Assembly (NCBI RefSeq): GCF_002008365.1
Contig: NZ_MRDL01000059.1
Span: forward strand, 248,001 to 312,000
Reading direction: 5' to 3'
Source of the DNA: Rhizobium leguminosarum bv. viciae USDA 2370
GTDB lineage: Bacteria; Pseudomonadota; Alphaproteobacteria; Rhizobiales; Rhizobiaceae
DNA length: 64,000 bases
A program made the translations under genes and the position numbers. How positions within the stretch are numbered: the stretch's first letter is position 1; each line of letters starts with the position of its first letter. Shown piece by piece: positions 34,341-42,826 of this stretch. The notes beneath the pieces are model-generated. The model was not told the origin of the DNA and did no database searches. It saw only the letters and a program-made list of their open reading frames with translations.

Positions 34341-35615
34341 TTATTCGACCGGGCAGGGGCCGTCGCTCTTGGCATCGGGCGCCCAGCAGGCAGCTTTCGT
34401 GTCGGTCATCAGCTTGGCCATCGTGGCACCCTGGGTCTTCAGCACGTCTGCAACGGGCTCGTTCTGCAGCACGATGCGCTGGAAACTGTCCATGTAGACC
34501 TTGTTAAACTCGCCGCCCTTGTCGCCGAGGCCGACCGGGAGCAGCGAGATGACGGCGTCCTTGGAAGCCTGGGTGGCGGTGACCGCACCGGCGAGAAGGG
34601 CAACGCCCGCGTCGAGATCCGGCGGCAGCTTGACGTTCAGGGTCGGGAAGAAGCCGACCTTGGAGGCGGTCAGGAGCTGCGTGTCCGGCATAGACAGATG
34701 CTCGATGATCTTTTCTGCGCCGGCCTTGTCAGGCGCGCCCTTCGGAATGGCGAGACCAGCAACGACTGGCATGTAGCCGCGGCCCTTGGGACCGGCGGGA
34801 GCGGGGAAGACCACATAATCATCCGGTGCGGCAGAAATGGCATTCTTCAGCCGGGCGATATGATCCCAGGCGACCATGACTTCGCCGGCAGCGAGCGGCT
34901 CCTGCATGAAGTCGTAGCTGGTCGAATTCGGTGTCACATAGGCCCACAACGCCTTCAGCTTCTCCCAGCCAGCAGCCGCATCGGCACTCTGGAAGGTGCG
35001 CACGACACCCCCCGTGAAGGACGGATAGAAATAGCCCTGGAAATAACGCGCCATCAGCCCTTTCGGGCCGGCCGGGAAACCGATCTGCGGCTGGCCCGTC
35101 GCCTCCTGCATATTCTTGCCCCACTCGATCAACTGATCGTAGTTCAGCGCGTTCACGTCGGCGCCATCAGGCAGGTATTGCAGCGCTTCCTTTTTGGCAG
35201 CCATCACATAGGTCGCCTGCATCCAGGGGATATACTGCTGGGTCGGCTTGCCGAGCTTGCCGAGGTCGAGCAGCGACTGCGGCATGCCGCTCGCTGCCAG
35301 CTTCTTGGCGAGATCGTCGAGTGGCTCGAGCGTGTCCTTGTCGGCAAGCGGCGAGAGCTCGCCATGTAGCGCACCGACGAGGCTGACGGTGCGCTTGCCG
35401 GCCTGACGTTCGGCCTCCATGCGGACAGCAAATTGCGGCGGCTCCTCGACCACGTAATCAACCGAGCCGACATCCTTCAACAGCTCCTCGCGGACGACGG
35501 TCGCCTCTTCGATCGGGCGAAGCTGGGTGGACACGAAAACCGTCTGGGCAAGCACCGGCGAGGCGAAGGCCAGCACGGTGGAAGCCAGAATTCCAAATGA
35601 CATGATATGTTTCAT
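34341..35615 (-). CDS. Carbohydrate ABC transporter substrate-binding protein
   Basis: 424 residues. ATG 35615 has a strong GGAGGAG site; signal peptide ends near SPVLAQT (about residue 23). The mature part is a SBP_bac_1 (MalE-like) fold with LGKPTQQYIPWMQATYVMAA and MVAWDHIARLKNAISAAPDD. Binds an oligosaccharide or glycoside for the MalFGK-like importer. Begins 42 bp after the lacI-type gene and shares its transcript. Confidence 0.92.
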   Translation of the reverse strand: MKHIMSFGILASTVLAFASPVLAQTVFVSTQLRPIEEATVVREELLKDVGSVDYVVEEPPQFAVRMEAERQAGKRTVSLVGALHGELSPLADKDTLEPLDDLAKKLAASGMPQSLLDLGKLGKPTQQYIPWMQATYVMAAKKEALQYLPDGADVNALNYDQLIEWGKNMQEATGQPQIGFPAGPKGLMARYFQGYFYPSFTGGVVRTFQSADAAAGWEKLKALWAYVTPNSTSYDFMQEPLAAGEVMVAWDHIARLKNAISAAPDDYVVFPAPAGPKGRGYMPVVAGLAIPKGAPDKAGAEKIIEHLSMPDTQLLTASKVGFFPTLNVKLPPDLDAGVALLAGAVTATQASKDAVISLLPVGLGDKGGEFNKVYMDSFQRIVLQNEPVADVLKTQGATMAKLMTDTKAACWAPDAKSDGPCPVE

Positions 35616-35657
35616 CTTCTCCTCCTTCATTGTTCTTTGTTTGAGATGCACTTCTGT

Positions 35658-36668
35658 CTATGCCGCCTTGGCGGGACGGCGATGGCTGTCGCGATCGACG
35701 AATTCGATCGCGTGAAGTTCCTGGAGTTCTTCGGCGGGCTCTCCGGCAATGGCGCGCAACAGCAGCGAGGCGAAGCTCGCGCCGAGGTTTTCGCCGGTCA
35801 TGCGCATGGTCGAGAGCGGGGGGCTGGTGAAGGCGCCCATCGGCAGATCGTCATGGCCGACAATGCTGATCTGGTTGCCGCCATCGACCTCGCGCAGCGC
35901 CCTCAGCGCCCCGATCGCCATTTCGTCGGTGGCACAGACGAGTGCGGTCGGACGCGATGGTTGGCGCAGAAGTTCCAGCGCCGCGAGGTAGCCGCCCTGT
36001 TCCAACGGCGCACCTTCGGCGCAGAGGTCGGTCGCAAGGCCGCATTCCTCCATCGCCGCCCGCCAGCCACGGCAGCGGTCATGCGCGAAATAATATTCCT
36101 GCGGGCCGGCGATATGGCCGATACGGCGGTGGCCGGCGGCATGGAAGCGCAGCGTCGCGGCTCGGAAGCCAGCAAAGCCGTCGCCGTCGATATAGGGATG
36201 GGGCAGCAGGCTTTCGGTGCGGCCGTTGGTGACGAAGGGAATGCCACGCGACTGCAGAAATTCGACGCGCTCGTCCTTCCGTTTGGTGCGGACGAGAAGC
36301 ATGGCGTCGACGCGGCGGCCATCGACGAAGCGGCGGCAGATGTCGAGTTCGCTCTCGCAGCGCGGCACCGGTGCAATCACCAGATTGAGGCCGGCAGCGG
36401 CAAGATGTTCGGCACAGCCGGACAACATATCGAGGAAATGCGGAGGGCCGATATGGCCAGGATCGCTTGGCAGCGTGACGGCAACCAGCTCGGCGCGCTG
36501 CCTGCGGAGGCGACGGGCCGAAGCATTCGGCCGGTAGCCAACCTTGTCGGCAGCCTCGCGCACCCGTTCTCGCGTGGCGGCCGACACATCGGCGTAACCG
36601 TCGAGCGCACGCGACACCGTGGTGATCGACAGTCCCAGCGATTGCGCAAGCTGTTTGAGATTGGCCAA
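35658..36668 (-). CDS. LacI family transcriptional regulator
   Basis: 336 residues. N-terminal HTH ANLKQLAQSLGLSITTVSRA followed by the hinge helix ASARRLRRQRAELVAV. C-terminal periplasmic-binding-like effector domain with LVCATDEMAIGALRAL and ISIVGHDDLPMGAF. First gene of its operon; two identical palindromes of classical LacI type lie 32-67 bp upstream of its start, so it should repress itself and the importer-hydrolase genes until the sugar is present. Confidence 0.93.
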   Translation of the reverse strand: MANLKQLAQSLGLSITTVSRALDGYADVSAATRERVREAADKVGYRPNASARRLRRQRAELVAVTLPSDPGHIGPPHFLDMLSGCAEHLAAAGLNLVIAPVPRCESELDICRRFVDGRRVDAMLLVRTKRKDERVEFLQSRGIPFVTNGRTESLLPHPYIDGDGFAGFRAATLRFHAAGHRRIGHIAGPQEYYFAHDRCRGWRAAMEECGLATDLCAEGAPLEQGGYLAALELLRQPSRPTALVCATDEMAIGALRALREVDGGNQISIVGHDDLPMGAFTSPPLSTMRMTGENLGASFASLLLRAIAGEPAEELQELHAIEFVDRDSHRRPAKAA

Positions 36669-36699
36669 GATCGTCCTCCCGAAGTGAGAAAAAGATTCT

Positions 36700-36713
36700 C
36701 CAAAACGTTTTGG
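36700..36713. promoter_or_regulatory. LacI-family operator 1
   Basis: CCAAAACGTTTTGG, a perfect 14-bp palindrome with the central CG typical of LacI/GalR-family operators. An identical copy begins 22 bp further upstream. Confidence 0.85.
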
Positions 36714-36721
36714 GAGTCAAG

Positions 36722-36735
36722 CCAAAACGTTTTGG
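36722..36735. promoter_or_regulatory. LacI-family operator 2
   Basis: Second exact copy of CCAAAACGTTTTGG. The 22-bp centre-to-centre spacing is close to two helical turns, allowing two repressor dimers to sit side by side over the operon promoter. Confidence 0.85.
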
Positions 36736-36958
36736 ATTCGTGCAGATGTCGCACGCATGATCTTTCAAGACGAGCAGAGACGTCATAGAGATATGCGAAG
36801 GGGCGGGTCTTTTCAGCGCAGCCTAGGCGGGACCACTATCTTGTGTATCTGGATACGCTCGGGAAGTTCGCAAAGTAGCTCCGCGTCCCGCTCCCGATGC
36901 GGCGGGGATAACCGAAGTCTTGCTTTGGGCAGGGAGGTGGCTTCGAATTAGCTCTCGC

Positions 36959-38494
36959 TCAATCGGTAAGCTTGAGGGTTGCCGTAAACTGCGTTCCTTC
37001 CAGGCGATTGTATCTCGCCTCGCCATGCAGTTGATTTACGAAGGCTTTAATCAGCCGCGTCCCCATCCCGGCGCTGTCCGATCGGCCATCGAATCCAATC
37101 CCGTCGTCGGCGACGGTCAGTTGGGATTCCTCTCCTTCAGTCGCGTGCAGCATGACGCGAATATTTCCGGATGCCCGGCCGTCGAAGGCGTATTTCATGC
37201 TGTTGGCAATCAACTCGTTGAGCAGGAGGGCAAACGGCGTTGCCTTGTCGGCCGCAATCACGATGTCGTCGATTTCAAAGTCAACGGAAACGGCGCGACC
37301 ATGGACGTCTACGAGCGTCCTAACGAATGATGGAATGAATTCCCGAGCAGATATTCCGCTAAACTGGTCGAAGCCGTACATCTGCTCGTGAACTGCGGAC
37401 ATCGCAGAGATGCGCTCGTTTAATTTTTGAACGGCTTCCGGTTCAAAACCCTGCAAGCGCAGCAGGGCCATCACCGTCTGCAGGTTGTTCTTCACTCGAT
37501 GGTGTATCTCGCGCATGAGCGTTTCATTCGATCGCAACGCATCCGCAAGCTGCCTGGTGTGCAATGTGTCCACCTTGATGAGGTTCTGAATCCACAATGC
37601 AGCTGCCAAAGCCCCGACGAGGGCGAAAGCGACCAATAAAGCCGCGATTTTGGCATCCTCCCAAAAGGGCTGCATGATTACGTTGATATCTGCCGAAGCA
37701 ATGGCCACAAAAGGGGTGCGTTCGAGGATTCGGTATGCGACCAGGCGATCTTCATTGTCGACTGGCGACACGGAGCGATATGTGCCTGATGTCGCCTTCC
37801 TCATATAGTCGGTAAACAGCTTGTGGTTTCGCATATCGACTGGTCCGGCGGGTTCCGGGTATCGGGCGATAAGTTGCCCGTCGCGCCTGATGAGGCCGAC
37901 AATCGAGTTCTCGCCTATCGCGACCGCGTCCCATATTGGCCTTAGGATGCTCGCGTCGAAGGCAATCACGGCGGCGCCAGCGAATACGCCATTGCGTTCG
38001 AGCCTGCGGCTGAAGACGAATATCTGCCGCTGGGAAAGGCGGCTGATGATCAGCGGGGATGTATATTCGTCAGCGCCGTTTCTCAACCGAACGAAGTAGT
38101 CGCGGTCCGTAACGTTGATCGGCTTGATATCGCGATCGTTCGAAAAGAGCGTTTTTCCATCTGCCCCGATGACATAGGCGGTCGCCTGAGGAGGAAGGTC
38201 ATAGACGGCAGCGTCGAGATCGCGCACCCGATCGGGGCCGGGCAAAGATGTACTCGGCCCCAGAGCATCATCAATTCGGTGCAGGGTCTCCCGAGCAAGG
38301 GAATTCAACCAATTCGCGTTCGCTGCAACGATTTTGGAAGCGGCGCTGACACGCTCATCGCCCCGGCGAACAGCTGTCTCGTAACTGGATATGAGCCAGA
38401 TCGACAGGAGGGTGGTGAATGACAGGAACATCAGCGCGATGATCGCGAGCGATGCTTTGCCTACGGAGCCAACGTATTTATCGCCACCGATCAT
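36959..38494 (-). CDS. Membrane sensor histidine kinase with Cache domain (HisKA_2)
   Basis: 511 residues from ATG 38494; the frame extends to 38737 but that part lacks protein character. A first span at about residues 16-38 (LAIIALMFLSFTTLLSIWLI), a periplasmic double-Cache-like sensor (AYVIGADGKTLFSNDRDI, TDRDYFVRLRNG), and a second span near residues 285-310 (ALLVAFALVGALAAALWI). The phosphoacceptor His is in MREIHHRVKNNLQTV, the HisKA_2 type common in alphaproteobacteria. HATPase N box LLLNELIANSMKYAF and G1 VADDGIGFDG. No response regulator is adjacent; such kinases often act through PhyR-like or single-domain regulators. Confidence 0.88.
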   Translation of the reverse strand: MIGGDKYVGSVGKASLAIIALMFLSFTTLLSIWLISSYETAVRRGDERVSAASKIVAANANWLNSLARETLHRIDDALGPSTSLPGPDRVRDLDAAVYDLPPQATAYVIGADGKTLFSNDRDIKPINVTDRDYFVRLRNGADEYTSPLIISRLSQRQIFVFSRRLERNGVFAGAAVIAFDASILRPIWDAVAIGENSIVGLIRRDGQLIARYPEPAGPVDMRNHKLFTDYMRKATSGTYRSVSPVDNEDRLVAYRILERTPFVAIASADINVIMQPFWEDAKIAALLVAFALVGALAAALWIQNLIKVDTLHTRQLADALRSNETLMREIHHRVKNNLQTVMALLRLQGFEPEAVQKLNERISAMSAVHEQMYGFDQFSGISAREFIPSFVRTLVDVHGRAVSVDFEIDDIVIAADKATPFALLLNELIANSMKYAFDGRASGNIRVMLHATEGEESQLTVADDGIGFDGRSDSAGMGTRLIKAFVNQLHGEARYNRLEGTQFTATLKLTD

Positions 38495-38863
38495 CTTTTT
38501 GGGCCAATTTCCATAGTGCGGCGACGGCCAGACGGGGACATTGCAACGCATTCCGAACCATATCCGATAAGCTGATTTCTGACTCTCGAAAATTATGCAG
38601 TGCTCACTACTCGGCGTCCTCAAAAGTACGACTGAGGATTGTATGTTCACAGTCACCTTTAGAGAATGACCGCGACATTCGGTCAATCCCACTCCGTTCG
38701 AGAAGGAGATCCGAATGATGGATAAAACCTTTCGCACGCGAGGCTCGGCACGACGGGGTTCTTAACTGATCATCGGCGTCTATTCGATCAAAATCTAATC
38801 AACCGCGTAACCTGATCTGAAAGTCGGTTTGCTAGGGAGGGTCTCCTTCCGGGAAGTGACGTC
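38495..38863. other. Divergent intergenic region, kinase / GGDEF-EAL gene
   Basis: 369 bp between two divergent starts, so both promoters should lie here. I could not fix them with confidence. It contains one short frame with a strong ribosome-binding site (38715-38765, listed separately). Confidence 0.4.
38715..38765 (+). CDS. Possible 16-residue small ORF or leader peptide
   Basis: ATG 38715 follows AAGGAGAT with good spacing and encodes MMDKTFRTRGSARRGS, a very basic peptide, ending 98 bp before the GGDEF-EAL gene. It may be a leader peptide or a chance frame; only the ribosome-binding site speaks for it. Confidence 0.2.
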   Translation: MMDKTFRTRGSARRGS

Positions 38864-40678
38864 ATGATCCTTGAGTTGCAGAATGCCATTCTGGAAATGA
38901 TTGCCAAAGGGGAACCGCTGGCAGCAACGATGGAGCAACTTTGCCTCGAGGTTGAGGCCGCCGTTCCTGGGATCATCGCTTCGGTGCTGACGTTCGACGG
39001 GAGCCGTCTTCACACACTCGCTGGACCTTCCCTACCGCCTCACTATTCAGCGGCTGTCGACAATCTTGAGGCCAGTCCTCTTGCGGGCTCCTGTGGCGCT
39101 GCTGCCTATTTCGGTGAAGCGGTCATTGTCACCGATATCGAGACTGATCCTCGTTGGCAGGACTTCAAGTCCCTGGTCCTTCCACTGGGATTGAAGGCTT
39201 GCTGGTCCAGCCCGATCAAGCGTGGCGAGCAGGTGATTGGTAGTTTCGCCTTCTACTATCGAGACCACCGCGGTCCGAAGGCCATCGAACGGGACCTCGT
39301 CGACGCCTGTGTCCATCTCTGCATAATCGCCATCGATCGCGAAGAACGTGTAATGGAACGTCAGCGGCTGACATACAGCGACGCTTTAACAGGGCTGTCG
39401 AATCGCGCTCGTTTCAACCAGCTTCTAGCCGAAGAGCTGCCTCGATCCCGGCGCGCCTGGGGCATCTTGCTGGTGGACATCGACAACTTGAAACTCGTGA
39501 ACGACACGTTCGGGCACGCAGCCGGCGACGCATTGATTCAAGTGGTTGCAGACCGGATCGCCGCGACAGCAGGCCCCAAAAACACGTTTAGGCTCGGTGG
39601 AGATGAGTTTGCTGTCATTGTGTCGGACGACAAGGACCTTGATCTGAATGTCAGGGCAACCGACATTTTGAAAGCACTGTCCTCTCCGTCAACCTGCGAC
39701 GGTCATGTCGTCTTTCCCGCCGCGACGATTGGCGGTGCGCTGGCTGAGATGGAACCAAACCCTAACCAGATCCGCCAGAACGCCGATGTGGCGCTCTATC
39801 ATGCGAAAGAACACAATCGCGGCCGGTACGTGCAACACTATCCCGGCCTGGGCACCGCCCTGACCCGACGCTTCAGGGCGGTTCGCGATGTGGGCGTCGC
39901 CCTGGAAGAGGATCGGATCGACGCGCATTACCAGCCGATATTGCGCCTGGATACTCGCGAAATTGTCGGTTTCGAAGCCTTGTGTCGAATGACCACGCCT
40001 TCCGGCGAAATCATAGCCGCAGCGCATTTCCATGAGGCCACGAAAGACGCCCATATTGCTGCTGAGCTGACACAACGGATGTTACTGAGGGTTGCAAGGG
40101 ACATCCGGAGCTGGCTCGCCCGAGGCCTTCCTCTTCAACATGTCGGCATCAACCTGTCTGCCGCAGATTTTCGTGGAGGTAATCTGCAAGACAGGCTGTG
40201 CCGCATTTTCGGGGAAGCGGAGGTTCCTCTTAAGCACATCATCCTCGAAGTAACGGAATCGGTTTACCTCGGACAACGGGACTATGTTGTGGCGGAGGAG
40301 ATAAAGGCTCTTCGGTCCAAGGGCTTACGGGTTGCCCTCGACGACTTTGGCACGGGCTACGCGTCTTTGACCCATCTGCTGACGGTGCCGGTCGACATCA
40401 TCAAGATCGACAAGTCCTTCATCGATCGCATGGTGCCCGGCGACGCAGGAACTTTCATCGTTGAAGGCCTGATCGGAATAGCTGACAAGCTGGGAATCCG
40501 GGTTGTCGCAGAGGGGATTGAGACAGAATCCCAAGCTGCTCAGTTGTGCCAGCTCGGCTGCAAGCTCGGACAGGGCTACCTCTTTTCGAAAGCAGTCGAT
40601 CGAACGGCTGCCGCAGCCATTTTAGAGCAGCATGGACAATGGCCCAACAAAGACAAGACCCGTGCCGGAGCCCGATAG
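38864..40678 (+). CDS. GAF-GGDEF-EAL cyclic-di-GMP signalling protein
   Basis: 604 residues, soluble. GAF domain (about 15-165) with GSCGAAAYFGEAVIVTDIET. GGDEF domain (about 170-335) with LTGLSNRARFNQLL and the intact active-site RLGGDEFAVIV. EAL domain (about 350-590) with VGFEALCRM, ALDDFGTGYASLTHL, IIKIDKSFIDR and EGIETESQA, all catalytic and metal residues apparently present. It could both make and break c-di-GMP, with GAF input tipping the balance. Next to an HD-GYP phosphodiesterase. Confidence 0.92.
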   Translation: MILELQNAILEMIAKGEPLAATMEQLCLEVEAAVPGIIASVLTFDGSRLHTLAGPSLPPHYSAAVDNLEASPLAGSCGAAAYFGEAVIVTDIETDPRWQDFKSLVLPLGLKACWSSPIKRGEQVIGSFAFYYRDHRGPKAIERDLVDACVHLCIIAIDREERVMERQRLTYSDALTGLSNRARFNQLLAEELPRSRRAWGILLVDIDNLKLVNDTFGHAAGDALIQVVADRIAATAGPKNTFRLGGDEFAVIVSDDKDLDLNVRATDILKALSSPSTCDGHVVFPAATIGGALAEMEPNPNQIRQNADVALYHAKEHNRGRYVQHYPGLGTALTRRFRAVRDVGVALEEDRIDAHYQPILRLDTREIVGFEALCRMTTPSGEIIAAAHFHEATKDAHIAAELTQRMLLRVARDIRSWLARGLPLQHVGINLSAADFRGGNLQDRLCRIFGEAEVPLKHIILEVTESVYLGQRDYVVAEEIKALRSKGLRVALDDFGTGYASLTHLLTVPVDIIKIDKSFIDRMVPGDAGTFIVEGLIGIADKLGIRVVAEGIETESQAAQLCQLGCKLGQGYLFSKAVDRTAAAAILEQHGQWPNKDKTRAGAR

Positions 40679-40731
40679 CCTCCCTGGGCGAGGTTTCGCG
40701 CTCGGGCAAGGCCCGATACCTGAGACAACAC

Positions 40732-41724
40732 ATGAGTACCAAGATCATTTTGAACGGATCAGAGATGCGAAAACGGATACATGTCAGCCAATTGCGGGTC
40801 GGAATGTATGTCGAGGACGTCGAGATTGAGGGGGAAGACAGGACACGCCGGTTCAAGCCGTTCCTGATCTCGGCGGCCGGTCAGGTCGAGAGTTTGATGG
40901 CAAGCCGCCTGATGACGGTCGTGATCGACGTCGGAAAAGGCGCGGATGTCGACCCGGGTGCGACACAGGACATCGACCGGGCTGCGTTTGACGCCCAGCT
41001 TCGTGCCGTGTTTTCGGCGAAGGATATCAAGCAGGCGAGGGACTGCGTAGAGGATACGAGACCGCAGATCCGCCAAATGCTTGCCCACGCCAGGATCAAA
41101 GCCTCCTTTGCCAGCGATGCGGCAAGCTCGGCTGTGGAGCGGATCATGTCGGCAGCCTTCGACAATGCCGGTGCGCTGATCGCGGTCGCGAAGCTGAAGG
41201 AAAAAGATGAGCTGACGTTCCTCCACTCGCTGGCGGTTAGCGCGCTGATGATCACCCTGGGGCGCAGCCTCGGTCATGGAGAAGAGGAGGTACGGGTCCT
41301 GGGACTCGGTGGACTGGTTCACGATCTTGGAAAAATGGCGCTGCCGGACGAAATTTTGACGAAACCCGGTAAACTGACGGCCGAGGAAATGGATCTTGTG
41401 CGCGGGCATCCTCAGCGAGGATATGAGCTGGTCTCTCATGTCGCGCATGTTCCCAAGCAGGTGCTGGACATTTGTCGCTACCACCACGAAAAGTTCGATG
41501 GCTCTGGCTATCCTGGTCGGCTCGCCGGAAAGAAGATCCCTTACGTAGCCCGGCTTGCGGCGATTTGTGACGTTTACGAAGCGTTGACCACAATCAGGCC
41601 GTATAAGCGCGCCTTCTCGCAAGCGGAGGCAATCAACATGATGATGAATTCGCCGGGCCATTTCGACAGCCAGCTTCTTTCCGCATTCGTATCAAAAATG
41701 GTGATCAGCGGCACGCTCCACTAG
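40732..41724 (+). CDS. HD-GYP domain cyclic-di-GMP phosphodiesterase
   Basis: 330 residues from ATG 40732 (ATG 40765 is an alternative). N-terminal DUF3391-like region (MRKRIHVSQLRVGMYVEDV). HD-GYP domain with the metal pair His197-Asp198 in LVHDLGKMALPDEIL, RGHPQRGYELV, and the GYP signature in HHEKFDGSGYPG at residues 259-261, then RLAAICDVYEALTT. Should hydrolyse c-di-GMP to GMP. 53 bp after the GAF-GGDEF-EAL gene on the same strand; probably co-transcribed. Confidence 0.92.
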   Translation: MSTKIILNGSEMRKRIHVSQLRVGMYVEDVEIEGEDRTRRFKPFLISAAGQVESLMASRLMTVVIDVGKGADVDPGATQDIDRAAFDAQLRAVFSAKDIKQARDCVEDTRPQIRQMLAHARIKASFASDAASSAVERIMSAAFDNAGALIAVAKLKEKDELTFLHSLAVSALMITLGRSLGHGEEEVRVLGLGGLVHDLGKMALPDEILTKPGKLTAEEMDLVRGHPQRGYELVSHVAHVPKQVLDICRYHHEKFDGSGYPGRLAGKKIPYVARLAAICDVYEALTTIRPYKRAFSQAEAINMMMNSPGHFDSQLLSAFVSKMVISGTLH

Positions 41725-41905
41725 AGCCGTCAGTTGCCGGACGGCGCGTCGCACCGGCCAAACGTCAATTGCAACTCCGCTCCGGATCGGCGGTCACTTC
41801 GGCAGCAGAGGCCAAGGGCACAGGAGCGATCTCCACCCCGTCGGTTCGAATATCATCAAGGCGAACATTGATGGCCATATCTTATTCGGGAGGCGACGTT
41901 CGAAA

Positions 41906-42664
41906 CTACGAGAAGTTCTCCAGCACAGCCAAGAACGTATGCCGATCACCGTGTCCTTCGGTGAGCCGCACGCGGCCCTCGATATCGGCCAGGTGATGGT
42001 CCATTAGTTGCTGAGCCTTCGCCAGGTCCTTGGCCTTCAGCGCCGCCACGATCATTCGGTGGTGGTCTGCGCCGCAGTCGTCCTTACGCTCTTCTTCGTA
42101 CAAGGACATGACGAGGGACAGGCGAGCGACGATCTTCGAGAGCATCTCCGTCAAGACAGGATTTCCGGCGGTTTCGGCGAGTACGATATGAAATTTCCCA
42201 GACAGAACCGTCTTGGACTTCTCATCACCATGGTGATGGATGTGCTCTTCTTCGTCGGTCAGTTTTTGCAGGGCATCGAGTTGTTCGGCCGTTGCCCGTG
42301 CAATAACGAGTTCCAGCAGAAGTCCTTCAAGTTTTCGGCGGGCTTCGAACAGGTTATTGGCCTGGGCAATGCTGGGTTCGGCAACAAAAGTGCCGCGGTT
42401 TCTCTTTCGCTCCAGGAGGTGATCACTTTCGAGAACACCGAGCGCGCCGCGTACGACCGTGCGGCTAACGCCAAAATGCTCCGCGATCGCCTCCTCCAGG
42501 ATTTTCGTGCCCGGCTTTAAGGCGCCTTCACCGATAGCTGCCGCCAGCGTGGCGCGAATGCGCTCGGAGACGTCGTCGTTGTTGTCGGCGCTATCGGCCG
42601 CCCCATTGGACGCGGGCGGCGTCTTTACGTTTTGGCGGCGCGTCTTCCTTATTGCCTTCACCAC
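41906..42664 (-). CDS. GntR family regulator, FCD domain
   Basis: 252 residues. An extended basic N-terminus (about 30 residues), GntR HTH around EAIAEHFGVSRTVVRGAL with wing ERKRNRGTFVAEP, then an all-helical FCD effector domain with FEARRKLEGLLLELVIARA and C-terminal ADHHRMIVAALKAKD metal/ligand-site His. FCD regulators respond to organic or sugar acids. It is the last gene of the sigma-54-led operon and lies 162 bp after the TIM-barrel gene; it may repress part of that pathway. Confidence 0.9.
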   Translation of the reverse strand: MVKAIRKTRRQNVKTPPASNGAADSADNNDDVSERIRATLAAAIGEGALKPGTKILEEAIAEHFGVSRTVVRGALGVLESDHLLERKRNRGTFVAEPSIAQANNLFEARRKLEGLLLELVIARATAEQLDALQKLTDEEEHIHHHGDEKSKTVLSGKFHIVLAETAGNPVLTEMLSKIVARLSLVMSLYEEERKDDCGADHHRMIVAALKAKDLAKAQQLMDHHLADIEGRVRLTEGHGDRHTFLAVLENFS

Positions 42665-42826
42665 TTCAAGCCTCGGTATGTTTTGCGTGTCCAGTTACTC
42701 GTGCACCGAATATCCATTCGTTGTAATTATTTCTATAAGAATGTTTCTGCGCAACCACTGGATTTTGATAGAAATCCCCTGTGAGGGCGCCGACGAAAAT
42801 TTCCGCCCGCGCGCTGTCTTCAAAGG

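Larger units (their letters stand above)
36669..36958. other. Region upstream of lacI-type gene
   Basis: 290 bp between the LacI-type start and the histidine-kinase stop. It holds the twin LacI operators at 36700-36735 and presumably the operon promoter around them. The rest (36736-36958) shows no gene or clear terminator. Confidence 0.5.
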
